Shown here piece after piece: positions 22,850 through 37,535 of a stretch of 64,000 nucleotides of DNA. The stretch lies in contig OZ231127.1 of the NCBI GenBank assembly GCA_965153355.1, positions 28,086,001-28,150,000 of the forward strand, given 5' to 3'. The first letter of the stretch is position 1, and each line of letters starts with the position of its first letter. The stretch is from Flaccisagitta enflata (lineage: Eukaryota > Chaetognatha > Sagittoidea > Aphragmophora). A program made the position numbers and the translations under genes. The notes beneath the pieces were generated by a model. It was not told the DNA's origin. It did no database searches and saw only the letters and a program-made list of their open reading frames with translations.

Positions 22850-23306
22850 AGAAAGACAGAGAATGAGGAAAAGAGAAAGCAAGAAACTGACAATCTAATG
22901 CACAAAGACACAGACATATGGATGGAGAAATCAACACAAAGACAATCGAAATACCAAAGGCTGTAAGAGACAGAGCAAAACTAATCTTCAATAAACTTTC
23001 CTTTGCGTTGTCGCGTCTGGCCAAAGTCTCTTTTTTCCCCTTGCCGCCTCCCTTAGTCGCTTGCTAAAAGACTCTATAAGACGGTTAATTTTTGCAGGTA
23101 GAAATTAGTGTTTCAAACCAGTTTTTGCATTATTAGTTAAACAAGTAAAGAACTACGAATACTTTTCTTGAGCAAATTGTCTCTAGGGACACTTGGTGTA
23201 CATCTTTGTCATGAGCTGACCTCATAGGTACCTTTAGATATCCAAATTACATAAATAAGGCAAGAAAATCAAGGTTTTTATGAAATTTTTCTTACATTTT
23301 TTTTTC

Positions 23307-23457
23307 TGTGGTTGAAATTCCACGACTCTTAAGTGCAGCAAAATTTTGCCTTTTTAAAAACATAGTTCTCTCTGTAATTGAATTTGGAAGAGAACTATGT
23401 TTTTCGTTTTCTCATTTTTTTTCATTTTCTATGCAAATTTAGAATTTCAATCACCCC
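23307..23457. repeat. imperfect palindrome with perfect 16-bp core arms
   Basis: AAAAACATAGTTCTCT (23356-23371) and its complement (23389-23404) enclose a 17-base loop. Weaker outer pairing (GTGGTTGAAATTC with GAATTTCAATCAC) reaches 23307 and 23457. It is a possible small MITE remnant. Confidence 0.7.
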
Positions 23458-23689
23458 CTGTCAGTTAACAAAAACGAAATTTGCAGAAATTTGCAGTAAC
23501 TTTTTTTATTGATCTTAGCCATATTAAGTTGATTTTTGTTTTGGAATGTGTATCATGCAAAAAATTACTAAGATCAATTTTTTTCACTGATTTTTTGATG
23601 CAACTATTCAATTTTACTTAGATTCATATTTCTATTTTGACCCTCATTGAAACAAAAATTGTTGTCTTCGGAGGCTCGCCTTCATAAGA

Positions 23690-23752
23690 GGGTGTGTCCG
23701 CTCCGGCCCACCCGCAAGCAGCGACTTCTTATCGACCGCGTATCCGGCCTTC
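23690..23752 (+). mobile_element. TAGTCG element right-end fragment
   Basis: TCCGGCCCACCCGCAAGCAG, then CGACTTCTTATCGACCGCG and TATCCGGCCTTC. A left-end-like fragment TTAGTCGCTTGCTAAAAGACTC at 23053 may be its partner, with about 600 unrelated bases between. Confidence 0.65.
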
Positions 23753-23864
23753 TCTCTTTTGTTTTCTTCTCCCTTTATTTCGTTCTATCCTCTGCGCCTC
23801 TTGAATCGCATTGTTGCGCTTTTCTTGATTCTTTTCTCCCATTTCTCTTTTTTGTATTTTCTCA

Positions 23865-23867
<3 letters not shown>

Positions 23868-23951
<84 letters not shown>

Positions 23952-23968
23952 TCTCTTCCTCTCTTCCT
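23868..23968. repeat. (CT)n microsatellite
   Basis: About 45 CT units, then CTCTTC variants. Confidence 0.97.
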
Positions 23969-23992
23969 CTCTCTCTCTCTCTTATCCTTTTT

Positions 23993-24440
23993 GGGCAGCG
24001 GCCCCGAAGGGGTCGATGACCTATGCTTTCACACATATGGGGAATTTTCTCCTCCTCCTCCTTCTTTGTACCCCCCCTCCCCCTAGCCTGGAGGCCCATA
24101 TCCCAGCCTTGAGGCCCAAATTCCAGTCTTAAGGCCCAAATCCCACCCTCAAGGCCCAAATCCAAATCCCAAGGCCCAGATTCCACCCTCTAGGGATTTG
24201 GGTCTCAAGACTGGGATTTGGGCCTTAAGGCTGGGATATGGGCCTCCAGGCTGAGATATGGGCCTGGAGGCTGGGGGGAAGGGAGAGGAGAAGGAGGAGG
24301 AGGAGAAAATTCCCCATATGTGTGAAAGCATAGGTCATTGACCCCTTTGGGGCCGCTGCCCTGCTCCCCCCTCAACTTCAACCACAACCTACTTAAGCAG
24401 GGCACGGGGACCGTTGACCATCTAACGCTTTTGCGACTAT
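23993..24440. mobile_element. GCAGCGGCC element, palindromic copy
   Basis: The left end GGGCAGCGGCCCCGAAGGGG, ACCTATGCTTTCACACATA and TCCTCCTCCTCCTTC return inverted at 24280-24365. Between them is a 20-bp minisatellite (AGGCCCAAATCCCAGCCTTG type) that also changes orientation near 24190. The outer tail is GCAGGGCACGGGGACCG and GCTTTTGCGACTATT. Confidence 0.85.
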
Positions 24441-24610
24441 TTTCAATGCCTTTTTTTTATACCAAGGATCATTTCTTGTTTCTCTTGTCCTTTGGGAAAC
24501 AGTCGTCATCACCCTTCTAAAGATCTGTCTCTCTCACTCGTGCCTATTCTATTCCATCTCTGTCTCTCTGTCTCTCTCACTTTCTCTAATCTGTCTCTGT
24601 CCCAGTCTCT

Positions 24611-26030
<1,420 letters not shown>

Positions 26031-26160
26031 CTTGTATCTCTATAAGAGGCTTTGTCCGTCCATTGCTCTGTCCGTCTATCAGTCCGTCTGTTGCTCCGTC
26101 CATCCGTCTTTCCCTCCATCCGTCCATGACGTTATTTGTTGGTCGCGTAAAATCGAGCCA
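26031..26160 (+). mobile_element. TAGTCG element, B-like left half
   Basis: TATCTCTATAAGAGGCTTTG, then GTCC/GTCTG units and CCATGACGTTATTTG. It is cut off by (CT)n. Confidence 0.6.

Positions 26161-26164
<4 letters not shown>

Positions 26165-26248
<84 letters not shown>
26165..26248. repeat. (CT)n microsatellite
   Basis: Pure CT, about 42 units. Confidence 0.97.
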
Positions 26249-26252
<4 letters not shown>

Positions 26253-26256
26253 CTTA

Positions 26257-26412
26257 AAAAATATTTTGTCGTAGAGCACTCTGCTTGACACCATATGAAA
26301 GAGAACTATCAAATTTATACTTATCCTATCAATTTTGTCCAAGGACGCAATCGCTTGATCGAGATGCTCAATTTACAAATAAGAGAAAGAAGACCATATT
26401 CCTATTTAATAT
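26257..26412 (+). repeat. dispersed repeat shared with 20.8 kb
   Basis: TATTTTGTCGTAGAGCACTC and GAAAGAGAACTATCAAATTT match the repeat at 20832-20995. Here a TAGTCG element follows directly. Confidence 0.7.
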
Positions 26413-26545
26413 GTCAACAAGGCCCGATACACGGCTACCCAGTCGCGTGCGGGTGGGCAGGGGCCGCATTTGAGATCACTTGATCACTTGGGCAGGAGCA
26501 GTGAGGCCATAGCAAATGTCTCTGAGTAGGTCCGCAAAGCCTCAA
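26413..26545 (-). mobile_element. TAGTCG element, right half only
   Basis: CAAGGCCCGATACACGGCTA, AGTCGCGTGCGGGTGGGCAG and GGGCAGGAGCAGTGAGGCC are intact. The core and left hairpin are missing; GGTCCGCAAAGCCTC is the last possible trace. Confidence 0.8.
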
Positions 26546-26592
26546 GACGAACAAATTACGAAATCTTAGTGACATCTGGTCCTTACGCTTAC

Positions 26593-26593
<1 letters not shown>

Positions 26594-26672
<79 letters not shown>
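26594..26672. repeat. (CT)n microsatellite
   Basis: Pure CT, about 39 units. Confidence 0.97.
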
Positions 26673-26675
<3 letters not shown>

Positions 26676-27298
26676 GTATCCAGCATTTCCTCATCATCTA
26701 ATGACCCGGGCTCATTTTCGCGTTCTATGCCACACTTGGGTGCTTCACATAACAGAAGTTGGGAGAATCCACCTTACTTAGGCAATATGGAGGAGCAAAA
26801 ATCACAAAGATGACTATTTTTTTTTTTAAATTTTTTCATTATCTGTCTTTGTTTTGGACTTCACGTTCTCAAAGATTCCCCAGAAATCAGCAAAATCCTG
26901 TGTAATTTGTCACAATGAAAGACAATTATTTGTTTGAGGATATCATGATGTTTGTAGAAATAAACCCCAATATCAGAACATAAGCTATGAAAATCTTATG
27001 AAAAGGCAGAGTAACAATTTTATAAAAATTAAAAATTTGTGAAAATTAATTCAAACAATGTCAGCATATCGTTTTATCCCACTGTATTACGCAGATTAGG
27101 TCATTAAAACAATTTTCTAAAAAATAAAAGATAAATAATTTTTTATAAAAAAAATGGTAACATTCTTAAAATTTGAATAAAGACTAAAGTGTGCAAAACA
27201 AACCCGACCTTTGCTGTGTGAAGCACCCAAATGCCACACTATAAGCTGTTTTTTGCTCCGTCCATCAGAACATCCATCACGTTTTTCAATTTCCTCCT
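26673..27298. other. AT-rich sequence, no gene seen
   Basis: CCACACTTGGGTGCTTCACA (26730) and the inverted GTGAAGCACCCAAATGCCAC (27217) mark the outer ends of a loose palindrome about 500 bases long. The interior pairs poorly, so this may be an old MITE. Confidence 0.5.
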
Positions 27299-27479
27299 TT
27301 TGAGTCGCGCGCTACGCGACTATACCCCGCTATGTCCGTCCATCAGCCTGTCAGGCTTTTTTGGCGTCTATGGGCGGTTTCCGCGTTACCGCTTCAGCCT
27401 AAATGCTTTGTCAACTATATTTTTCACTGCCCCTGCCCGCCCACATGCGACTTTGGGAGCCGTGTATCAGGCCTTGTTT
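27299..27479 (+). mobile_element. TAGTCG element, subfamily A
   Basis: GAGTCGCGCGCTACGCGACT on the left, almost no tetranucleotide core (GTCCGTCCATCAGCCTGTC), ACATGCGACTTTGGGAGCCG as right arm, then TGTATCAGGCCTTGTTT. A copy without the microsatellite expansion. Confidence 0.85.
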
Positions 27480-27656
27480 GTCGCATGCTACACGACTCTA
27501 CGACCCACTTTGTTGGTCGTCAATCACAAATTTGGAGTCTGCCGTTATAAAAGTCTGTGGTCGTGAATATTGTGTCTGTATTCACAAGTTCTGAGTCTGT
27601 TTTCTTGAATTATGAGTCTGTGGTTATGAATTTTGAGTCTGTGGTCACCTGGCCCG
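27480..27656 (+). repeat. 21-23-bp TTGAGTCTGTGGTCG minisatellite, first block
   Basis: Starts as a TAGTCG left end (TCGCATGCTACACGACTC) and passes into units like GAATTTTGAGTCTGTGGTC. The same unit forms the larger array at 28440-29235. Confidence 0.7.
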
Positions 27657-27739
27657 AGCGTCAAACCGGAAGTTCGTTCCGGTCGCGAAAAAAGGGCAGG
27701 GTCGCCCTAAAACGATAATGGGCTGCTTGGCCGTGACGG

Positions 27740-27860
27740 TAACGGTATTGAGAAGAAGATGAGAAAGAAGAAGAAAAAAAAGAAAAAAAAGAAGAAAAGA
27801 AAAAAACGATGAAAAGAAAAAAAGAAGAAAAGAAAAAAGGAATAAAGAAGGAATGAAGAA
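27740..27860. repeat. purine tract (GAA/GAAAA)n
   Basis: About 120 bases of A and G only, in GAAGAA and GAAAAAAA units. Confidence 0.9.
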
Positions 27861-27863
27861 GAA

Positions 27864-28160
<297 letters not shown>

Positions 28161-28439
28161 TCTGCCCCTGCTTACATCTCCTTGTCTGTCTGTCTTTCTC
28201 TTCATCAGTCTGGCAAGTGTTATGTCCTCCTTTAAAATGTGAGGTTGTCTAGCGTATTTTTGAAGTTGTAACCACAGACGAATAAATATAGATATTTATG
28301 ATTATTGAAGACCCGTCCCATAGGGCCATACCGTCCCGTCCCCGATACGATATTGCAATGAATTGCATCGCTACGCCACGTGGCGGAAAATGGCGTTGTC
28401 GCAACGTCAACGGGATAGAGGTTTACCGCAGTGTCATGC

Positions 28440-28686
28440 TCGGCCCAGGTGGTCACAAATCTTATGTGTGTGTGGGTGTGATTTTCGATTTTGTGGTTGT
28501 GATACGTGGTAGCAATTTTTTAGTCTGGTCGCAATTCTAGTGTCTGTGACAGATATTTGGGGTCTGTGCTCATAGTATTCGAGTGTGTGGCACCGAATTT
28601 TGAATCTGTGGTTGTGATTTTAGTGCCTGTGGTCATAACTTAAATACATACATGGTCGCGACTTTCGAGTCTGTGATCGCCATTTT
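28440..28686 (+). repeat. TCTGTGGTCG minisatellite, second block
   Basis: Units such as TTTTGAATCTGTGGTTGTGA and TTCGAGTCTGTGATCGCC, strongly diverged. Confidence 0.7.
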
Positions 28687-28868
28687 TAGTTGCGGACACG
28701 CAACTCTATAAGAGCCTTTGTCCGTCCGTCCGTCGGTCCATCCGTCCGTCGGTCCATCTGTCCGTCGGTCTGTCGGTCCGTCGGTGTGCACAAGTCGAAA
28801 AGTGTGAAACCGCGCATTTCCGCCCCTGCCCACCCGTCCGCAACTGGTATGGCCGTGAATCCGGCCTT
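28687..28868 (+). mobile_element. TAGTCG element, subfamily B, full length
   Basis: Left AGTTGCGGACACGCAACTC with CTATAAGAGCCTTTGTCC, then a (GTCC/GTCG)n core of about 60 bases, CACAAGTCGAAAAGTGTG, right arm GTCCGCAACTGG and GGCCGTGAATCCGGCCTTA. Both arms carry the B half-site. It is inserted in the minisatellite. Confidence 0.9.
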
Positions 28869-28877
28869 ATTAAATTT

Positions 28878-29235
28878 GTGGATGCGTTGATGGCCTGTGA
28901 TCGTGTTTATCAAGTCTGTGGTCGCGATTATCAAGTCTGTGGTCGCCAATGTCGAGTATGCGGTCGCAATTATCTAGTCTTTGGTTGTGGTTATCGAGTC
29001 TGTGGTCGCTGTTTACAAGATTTTGGTCGCGATAATCGAGTCTGTGGTTGCAATTATCGTGTCTATGGACTGTGGTTACAATTACTGAATCCGTGGTTAC
29101 GATTACTGAGTCCGTGGTCGCGATTTTTGGGTCTGAGGTTGCAATTATCGAGTTTGTGGTTGCGATTATCGAGTCTGTGGTCGCGCTTTTAGGGTCGTGT
29201 GGTCATGATTTCCATGTCTGTGGGCATAATTGCCA
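28878..29235 (+). repeat. 21-bp minisatellite TATCGAGTCTGTGGTCGCGAT
   Basis: About 16 units with scattered changes. Because 21 is a multiple of three the frame gives a seven-residue repeat (Y-R-V-C-G-R-D type). I do not regard this as a gene: no start, splice sites or flanking coding sequence. Confidence 0.88.
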
Positions 29236-30714
29236 CAGCTTTTAAGAGAAAATATTATTCATTATCATTTTTGAATTCTTCATAAAAAGACGATTCGAAT
29301 GATATGCTGAAACATATAATTTATCAGTTATTATCTTAAAAAAGTTTACAGGAAGAAAAATCTTCCTCTGATCAGTTTTCGTAGCAACCGCAGTTTCGCG
29401 CCGCCGAAACATGACAACAACCTTGATGATTTTACGCTGAATTAATTTTTTTAACTCATGCGAGGCTGTCTGCGCCGATCTGCTTAGCCGATTTGGACGC
29501 GGCCAATGGCGTTCGATCACAAATTTTACATAGTTTATGCTATAAAAACATATGAACTAAAACGGCATATTAAGTACCGATTCTGTTTGATTTTCATAAA
29601 CTAAATTACTAGAGCTCAGAATAGGTTTGAGAAAACTTTCAAGTATCGCTGTTTCACGGTGTAAATTGAAATCCCTGAGACCCAAACTTATTAAGAAACA
29701 TTGAAATGATATTTTGTCATCATATATACGTATTAAACAAGTTATTTTACGTTCAATTTAAAAAAATTACATTGAAATTGAGCGATTTTTGACAAAGAGA
29801 AAATCATGCTGGGCTGGTATCGCTCCCTCTAACTAGCATTGGCACATTCTTAGCGTATTGCCACAAGTTTTGCTTGAAGAAACAGATTCCCTGTAACAGG
29901 GGCTCACAGATGAATTTCGGGTCCCTATTCAATCCAAAAATCCGCCCCCCATCCCCCCCCCCCCGCTTTGGCGCGACTGCCGGCGCAAATGGTAGCACAT
30001 GGTTTTTGTATAGATTATTTTTCAGTCTTTATACACTCAATCTGGAGAAGAAAATCCAAACAAGTGTTGAACTAAGCGCTTTGATCTGTAATGAAAATTA
30101 AAAAAATCTAACAGCCGAAAGTTTCGCAAAATTTAAGTTATCAGGTAAGGGCTCGGTTTTGCACGCCATTCCATCAGGGACATTTTTCCCCTGCTTCCTT
30201 CTTCTTTATTTCTATGACAATTTAGGGGCCCTCCAGGCCCCCCTGAGGCCCGGGCCCCTTTAATTTGTATAGGTTGTATAGGCCTCTGCGGGCCACTGCC
30301 CTGACATTGATATGACTGTCATGTCAGATCCGCACAATGCATTTTCATCCAACTTCGGAAGCAGAGGAAAATGGAAGCGCCACTAGTCTAACGGATAGAC
30401 GTATGAAAGCATGGACGGATCAACTCATCAAGAGCAAGTTAAAAAAAGATTCCACCAGAAAGCTTTTGTAGCAGGAGTTTGGCCTGCTGCTGAGCTGTCT
30501 TCGTTTCCTTCTTTTTCATCGTAAAATCGTAATTGTCTCCATGCTCCGACCATATGCTTCTTCATTTTAATCGGAAAGTTTCTTTCCGTCATTCTCTGTG
30601 TGTCTGCTTATCTGCGTCTTCTTCTATTCTTCTTCATCATTCTCTTTTCCTCTGTCTGTCTGTTTCTCTCTCTCCGCTTTGTCTCGATCAGTCCAGCTTC
30701 TGAGTCCATGATAA

Positions 30715-30716
<2 letters not shown>
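29236..30716. other. unique sequence, no gene seen
   Basis: No repeat of note except a C12 run near 29955. Short open frames (29804-30101) are not supported. Confidence 0.5.
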
Positions 30717-30781
<65 letters not shown>

Positions 30782-30801
30782 CTCTCTCTCTCTCTCTCTC
30801 T
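30716..30801. repeat. (CT)n microsatellite
   Basis: About 41 CT units with one GTT interruption. Confidence 0.96.
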
Positions 30802-31104
30802 TGCCTTCTTGTAAACTTTGTTGCTCTCGCATTTCCTTTATTCTCTTGTCACACATGTCGCCCAAGTACAGTGCAGCTGAATCAATGAACCATGGAATAT
30901 TACGCCTTGATGTATACCCCCCACCTACCCCCCCCCCCCCCCTCCGCTTCCGTTTTTACGCGCGCTTTGTAGTAGACTGTAGCTTTGAATTTTGATTGTT
31001 GTATGGATTGTCGCATTTATGCTGACGAAAATAGACGCAATAATTGAGTACATCGATAAAGTTGATAACTCTCATTTTCCTGTGATGTCATTCAGATGAA
31101 TGTA
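30802..31104. other. unique sequence with C14 run
   Basis: A CCCCACCTACCCCCC block and a following C-run lie near 30918-30942. No gene is seen. Confidence 0.5.
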
Positions 31105-31870
31105 CAGTATGATTTTTCTGAACTGTAACATAAGATGAGAACATAGCACAAAAAGTAAAAGAGCTAGCTACAATCTGAAAAAAACACTTGGAAGATATGA
31201 GTTTGCAGATTTTTGATGAAAAATCCCAAGGACTTTTTCTTTTATTTTGATCTGATTGACGCATGTGAATCAAAAGGCAGATTCTGCCAAAAAAGGCTGT
31301 TTTGTAGTGACTGTCTTTCTGTAAATCGCTATCATTTCTGAACGGTTTGAGCTACAGATCCCAGATTGGTCTCAAATGAAAGATATTTTGATGTGGTTTT
31401 AGGAGAAAAACAAAGACAGCAATTTTTAAAAAGAGTTATCCTGCCAAACATGAACGATTTTGCTGTTTCGGGATTAATTGTTTGCAGAATTGACTTTCAG
31501 TTAACCAAATGCATTCAAAACTCAAAAAAAGTCCGTCTGTTGAGCTTTTCTCAAAAAGTACTTCAAAATAGCTTTCATTTGGGACCAATCTGGCATCTGT
31601 AGCTCAAACGGTTTGGAAATGAGAGCTATTTAAAGAGAAACAGTTTAGCCGATATCTTTACTACTTTTTCCATTTTTCCACTTTTCAAAACTTCAATCCC
31701 AATTGAAAAAATAAGATGGATATCAGTTTTCTTTCTAAAAAACCTTTGGAATCTCTTAGCAAATAACTGCAAACTCTCACCTTCTGGGAGCTTCTTTCAG
31801 AATTTGGCTAGCTCTTCTAGTTTTTGCATAATGTTCTCATCTAATGTTACAGTTGAAAAAAATCATACTG
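31105..31870. mobile_element. palindromic MITE, TA-flanked, 0.77 kb
   Basis: The ends are CAGTATGATTTTT and its complement, flanked by TA on both sides (31103-31104, 31871-31872). Inner blocks also pair: AACTGTAACATAAGATGAG, AAGAGCTAGC and GAGTTTGCAG on the left each have an inverted partner near 31740-31860. The middle pair is GGTTTGAGCTACAGATCC with its inverse near 31590. The open frame 31366-31602 lies inside the palindrome and is not a gene. Confidence 0.85.
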
Positions 31871-31948
31871 TATTATTTGCCCGCATTGCCAATCTTGTCT
31901 CATTCAACGATTATTGGCGTTATTGTCTCATTCAAAATACATAATTGG

Positions 31949-32113
<165 letters not shown>

Positions 32114-32435
32114 CACTTCCCCTCGTTGAATTCTTTCCTTTTGAATTTGACTTCTTTCTTTAACTTCCTCTGTTCCTCTGCAATGCAGCGTCTGGATGCC
32201 ATCTTTCCCTTGAGAGTTAACTGTTTCCATGCGTTATATTCACAGCAAACTTCTTATATTTTTCTTTTTTTAGGTTTCTCGCTCATTTGCATATCTTTGA
32301 GCTTTTGTCAGTCAAACGCTGGATGTTGTTTTCTTTTCACGCGTCGAGAAAGTTATGAAACAGAAATATATTATCGCAACTAAACTTAATCTTCTTCACA
32401 TAACTGCCCCTGTAAAGAAACGCTCATACAACCAG

Positions 32436-32462
32436 ACACACACACACCCACACTCACTCACT

Positions 32463-32504
<42 letters not shown>

Positions 32505-32547
32505 AGCACAATCACACACACACATGCGCAAATGCGCGCGCGCACGC

Positions 32548-32585
<38 letters not shown>
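32436..32585. repeat. (CA)n microsatellite with CG-rich middle
   Basis: CA units, then TGCGCAAATGCGCGCGCGC, then CA units again. Confidence 0.95.
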
Positions 32586-34238
<1,653 letters not shown>

Positions 34239-34240
34239 TA

Positions 34241-34573
34241 CCGTATTTTTTCCATTTATCGCCCCCCTTCCAATTAACGCCCCCCCCCTCTTTTTTCTCC
34301 TCAGATCAGTGATTTGTTAGAAGATTAGGAGGCAAATGATTGTTGTGCAAAAAGAGATTTAGCTTATTTCAGTGCTTTTTTTAGTGCTTACATGGAAACA
34401 GGCAAAATATATCCCTTAATTTGACTTTTTCTTGAATTTCAGAAATTTTAAGAAGCAATCACTGGGATGACTACATATTTTCAAGTTGAAAGGGGGCGCT
34501 AATTAGAGGGTAAAATGGCAATATCATTTTCTAATTTCAAAAGCGCCCGGGGCGCTAATTAGAAAAAATACGG
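34241..34573. mobile_element. palindromic MITE with CCGTATTTTTTC ends
   Basis: The left end CCGTATTTTTTCCATTTATC and GCCCCCC block pair with GCGCCCCGGGGCGCTAATTAG-type sequence and AAAAAATACGG on the right; 34239-34240 and 34574-34575 are TA. Termini of this look, with GCGCCCC next to a CCGTATTTTT end, recur in Tc1/mariner-type MITEs of many animals; that match is from memory. Confidence 0.82.
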
Positions 34574-35399
34574 TAACAAAGATTCCTTTTTTCCTCTTTT
34601 TTTTTTTTTTTTTGCGTTGGTGGATCTAAATCCACTTCAGTTAGGGAGGAGGTGAGAGGAAAATGTTGCATGTTTGTGGAGAAATTTAGTCGATCTGACA
34701 AGGCATCTAAGGACCCCGGTGGAAAAAAGTAGCTTCATTGAAATTTCAAAGGCTATCTTTGAGACGGGTTTTTACAAGTCATTGCAATTCATGATGATTT
34801 TAAAATTTATTCAATGAAAGCAACAACGCAACAAGTTGTTCTCTCACTGTATGGCCTAACGGTAGTTACTCGGAAAAAATGCCTCAGCATAGCAGCCCAT
34901 ACTGGGCGGTAGTATGGACCCTCCCCATCACCTTCATACCAAGAACCAAATGTTCTACTTGGAAATTAGGCCAAAATGGCCTAATATGGCCATTTCTCAG
35001 GTCATTTTGGCTCTTTCATGGGATTTGCGGCTTGTTTTTCATATATCTGGATTTTTATTACCAAAACTGATGCCAATGGGTAATCTATGACTCTCTAGAT
35101 ACATGCCGGGCTAAGGCAAGAAAAAAATCTGGTCAAATTGACCTAATATGGCCTGATTTAAGGCCAAAAATCCATTTTAAAGAGTAAAAGGATTTAAAAT
35201 GCAGAGCCTAGTTTTTTTTTCTTTAGAATTATTATGCAAGGGTGTATTAGGGTGTATCTCTTCGGCATGGGTACACTTTTGGATAGGGCAACCTTGATAT
35301 CAGGCCAAAATGGCCCAATATGGCCAAATAAACATGTTCTTTCCTCCTAAAAAACTTGTCTAGAGGCATGAAAATTTGATAGCGTAGTATCCGTTTTTT

Positions 35400-35552
35400 A
35401 TACGCGTACACGCAACTCTACACCTTGCCATGTTGGTTGGTAGGAAGGTTGGTCAGTCTGTCCGTCCTCAATATTTCTGAATTCTGAGCGATTTTTGCAT
35501 TACTGAGCCGGCCCGACTGTCAGCAACTGGATTGCTGTGTATATGATCTGTA
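35400..35552 (+). mobile_element. TAGTCG element, decayed
   Basis: GTACACGCAACTCTACACC on the left, GTTGGTTGGTAGGAAGG as core, CGACTGTCAGCAACTGG as right arm and TGCTGTGTATATGATCTG at the end. Confidence 0.7.
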
Positions 35553-35574
35553 GAACACGGGAGAATCTGTCCAT

Positions 35575-35775
35575 TCGTCCATCCGTCCGTCCCCCCTGCC
35601 TCATCTTCAGGGCTTTGTCTCCTTTGGGGCCTATTCTGACCTAGATTCTGGGAAATAGCCCAAATCCAAGCAATATGGCCCAAACATAAGCAAAATGGCT
35701 CAAATCCAAGCATAATGGCCCAAATCCAAGCAAACTGGCCCAAATCTTTCCAAAAAACCCCAATTTTGACCTGAG
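35575..35775 (+). repeat. inner inverted repeat, left copy with 21-bp CCAAATCCAAGCATAATGGC units
   Basis: CCCCCTGCCTCATCTTCAGG, CTTTGTCTCCTTTGGGGCC and five CCAAATCCAAGC units. Each block is found inverted at 36425-36600. Confidence 0.82.
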
Positions 35776-35837
35776 GTCTTTCATTTTGGCCCCCTAGACC
35801 TATTTTGTGGCCTCCTACTATCTAGGAAAAAAGTTTG

Positions 35838-36137
35838 GCGACACTTAGGGTTGGCAGTATACTTCCCCCCTCATGTGCTCAAAACTCATGTCTCTGATTG
35901 GTTTTTATTATTTTTATATTCATACTAACTAGAACAAAGGAAAAAAATAATCTTCAATCCAATTAAGAGACAGCCAGTTTGGTTTGTTTATCTAAACTAA
36001 GAGGTGGTTGAGGTAATTATAGTAGATTTTGGTCATTTTGGTTATAAATCTGAACTGCTCCCCTTCCAAAATCTGATTAAAAATCCATAAGATTACATAA
36101 CTACAGCTCAACAGCTAACCAGTGGTGCAATCCGCAT
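35838..36137 (+). mobile_element. half copy of the 50.7-kb palindrome
   Basis: CCCCCCTCATGTGCTCAAAAC, CTAGAACAAAGG and AACCAGTGGTGCAATCCGC occur in the same order as in the palindrome at 50660-52100. Confidence 0.72.
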
Positions 36138-36424
36138 GTTTCTGTTACATCTTTTTAAAATTTGAGAGCATTTCAAAGATGGAAGACTAGAGGAATAAAT
36201 AATTTCAAATTTTTTTGCCAATCTTTAAAGTATATAAGCAACTTCAAACATATGTCATTTCTAATCGGTTTGACGCACAAAGACGAGATTGCGCTCAGAT
36301 TGTAGATTTTTTGAAGGAGTTTAAAATGCTCATAAATTTTGTTTACTTATCTTGAGGAAAAGTTGAGCTATCTCTCGTTAAAGGTGTCGCCAAACATATT
36401 TCCTAGGTATTATATCAAGATTCT

Positions 36425-36605
36425 GACTGGATTTGGGCCATTTTGCTTGGATTTGGGCCATTATGCAAGGATTTGGGCCATTTTGCTTAGATTTGGGCCA
36501 TAATGCTTGGATTTGGGATATTTGGCAGAATTTAGATCAGAATAGGCCCCAAAAGAGACAAAACCCTGAGGGTGGGGCAGGGGGGGACAAATGGACGAGC
36601 AGATG
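36425..36605 (-). repeat. inner inverted repeat, right copy
   Basis: Four GGATTTGGGCCATTTTGCTT units of 20 bp, then AGATCAGAATAGGCCCC and GGTGGGGCAGGGGGGG, pairing with 35575-35775. Confidence 0.82.
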
Positions 36606-36657
36606 AACGGACAAATGGACAGACGTACTGACAGGTAGATTCCCCCTGTATTCTACA

Positions 36658-36778
36658 GGTCTTTGTCTCCTTTGGGGCTGCAGCCCTACTCCCCCTCAAC
36701 TTTAGTCACACACTACTCAAGCAGGGCACGGGTACCGCTGACCACTTATTGCCTTTGGGCTGCTATTTTCTCTGGAGT
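36658..36778 (+). mobile_element. GCAGCGGCC element 3' end
   Basis: CTTTGGGGCTGCAGCCCTAC, AAGCAGGGCACGGGTACCGC and GGGCTGCTATT, slightly mutated. Confidence 0.75.
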
Positions 36779-37015
36779 ATTAGCCTTGTGGAATGTTTAC
36801 TGAATCACATATTCGACTTCCACATTCCAGTCCTTTTGTGATGTAAACGACATTGAAGAGATAAGTTATCAATCATTAACTCAGGAATCAATGTTGACCT
36901 AGACACGAACATCGTTCTTTTACAAATGGTAAGTAAGAATGCTCTGACAGACCAACAACTGATTTGTATATAGTTACGTGCTCAACACCAAACACAATGT
37001 CACTAGCACGCAATC

Positions 37016-37168
37016 AAACAAGGCCAGATACACGGCAGTCCAGTTGCAGATGGTTGTGCAGGAGCAGTAATGTGAAAATCACTAGAAAATCAAAAATGTG
37101 ACCGACCGACCAACTGACAGATCAACGGAATGACCTGGCAAGCTGTAGAGTCGCATATCCGCAACAAA
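37016..37168 (-). mobile_element. TAGTCG element, B-like
   Basis: ACAAGGCCAGATACACGGC, AGTTGCAGATGGTTGTGCAG, GACCGACCGACCAACTGAC, and GAGTCGCATATCCGCAACAAAAAA. The two arms carry GTTGCAGAT and GTTGCGGAT, so they still match but for one base. Confidence 0.82.
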
Positions 37169-37347
37169 AAAGCCTTCAGCGAAATTCAAGTGGCTTGGCA
37201 TTTCTGTCAAAGCTTCCAACACCAGAACTTGCTTATCCACAACTGTCTAACTTATAATAAAACAAAAGTTAAAGAAGGAATACAAATATTGCCTAATGAA
37301 AATGAGATCCTGTGCAATTTTGTATAGCTAGCAACAACAGATACACC

Positions 37348-37468
37348 CTAAACAACAACAATAACAACAACAACAATGACAATGATGACAACAAAAACAT
37401 CAACAGCAACAACAACAATAAAAATGACAACAACAACAACAACAACAACAACAAAGACAATAACAAAG

Positions 37469-37535
<67 letters not shown>

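Noticed and set aside
28878-29192. Cys-rich seven-residue repeat protein
   Set aside because: It is a 21-bp minisatellite that is open in frame because 21 is divisible by three; two plus frames are open over the same stretch.
31366-31602. Plus-strand frame of 78 codons as a gene
   Set aside because: It lies wholly inside a palindromic MITE and its halves are inverted copies of each other.
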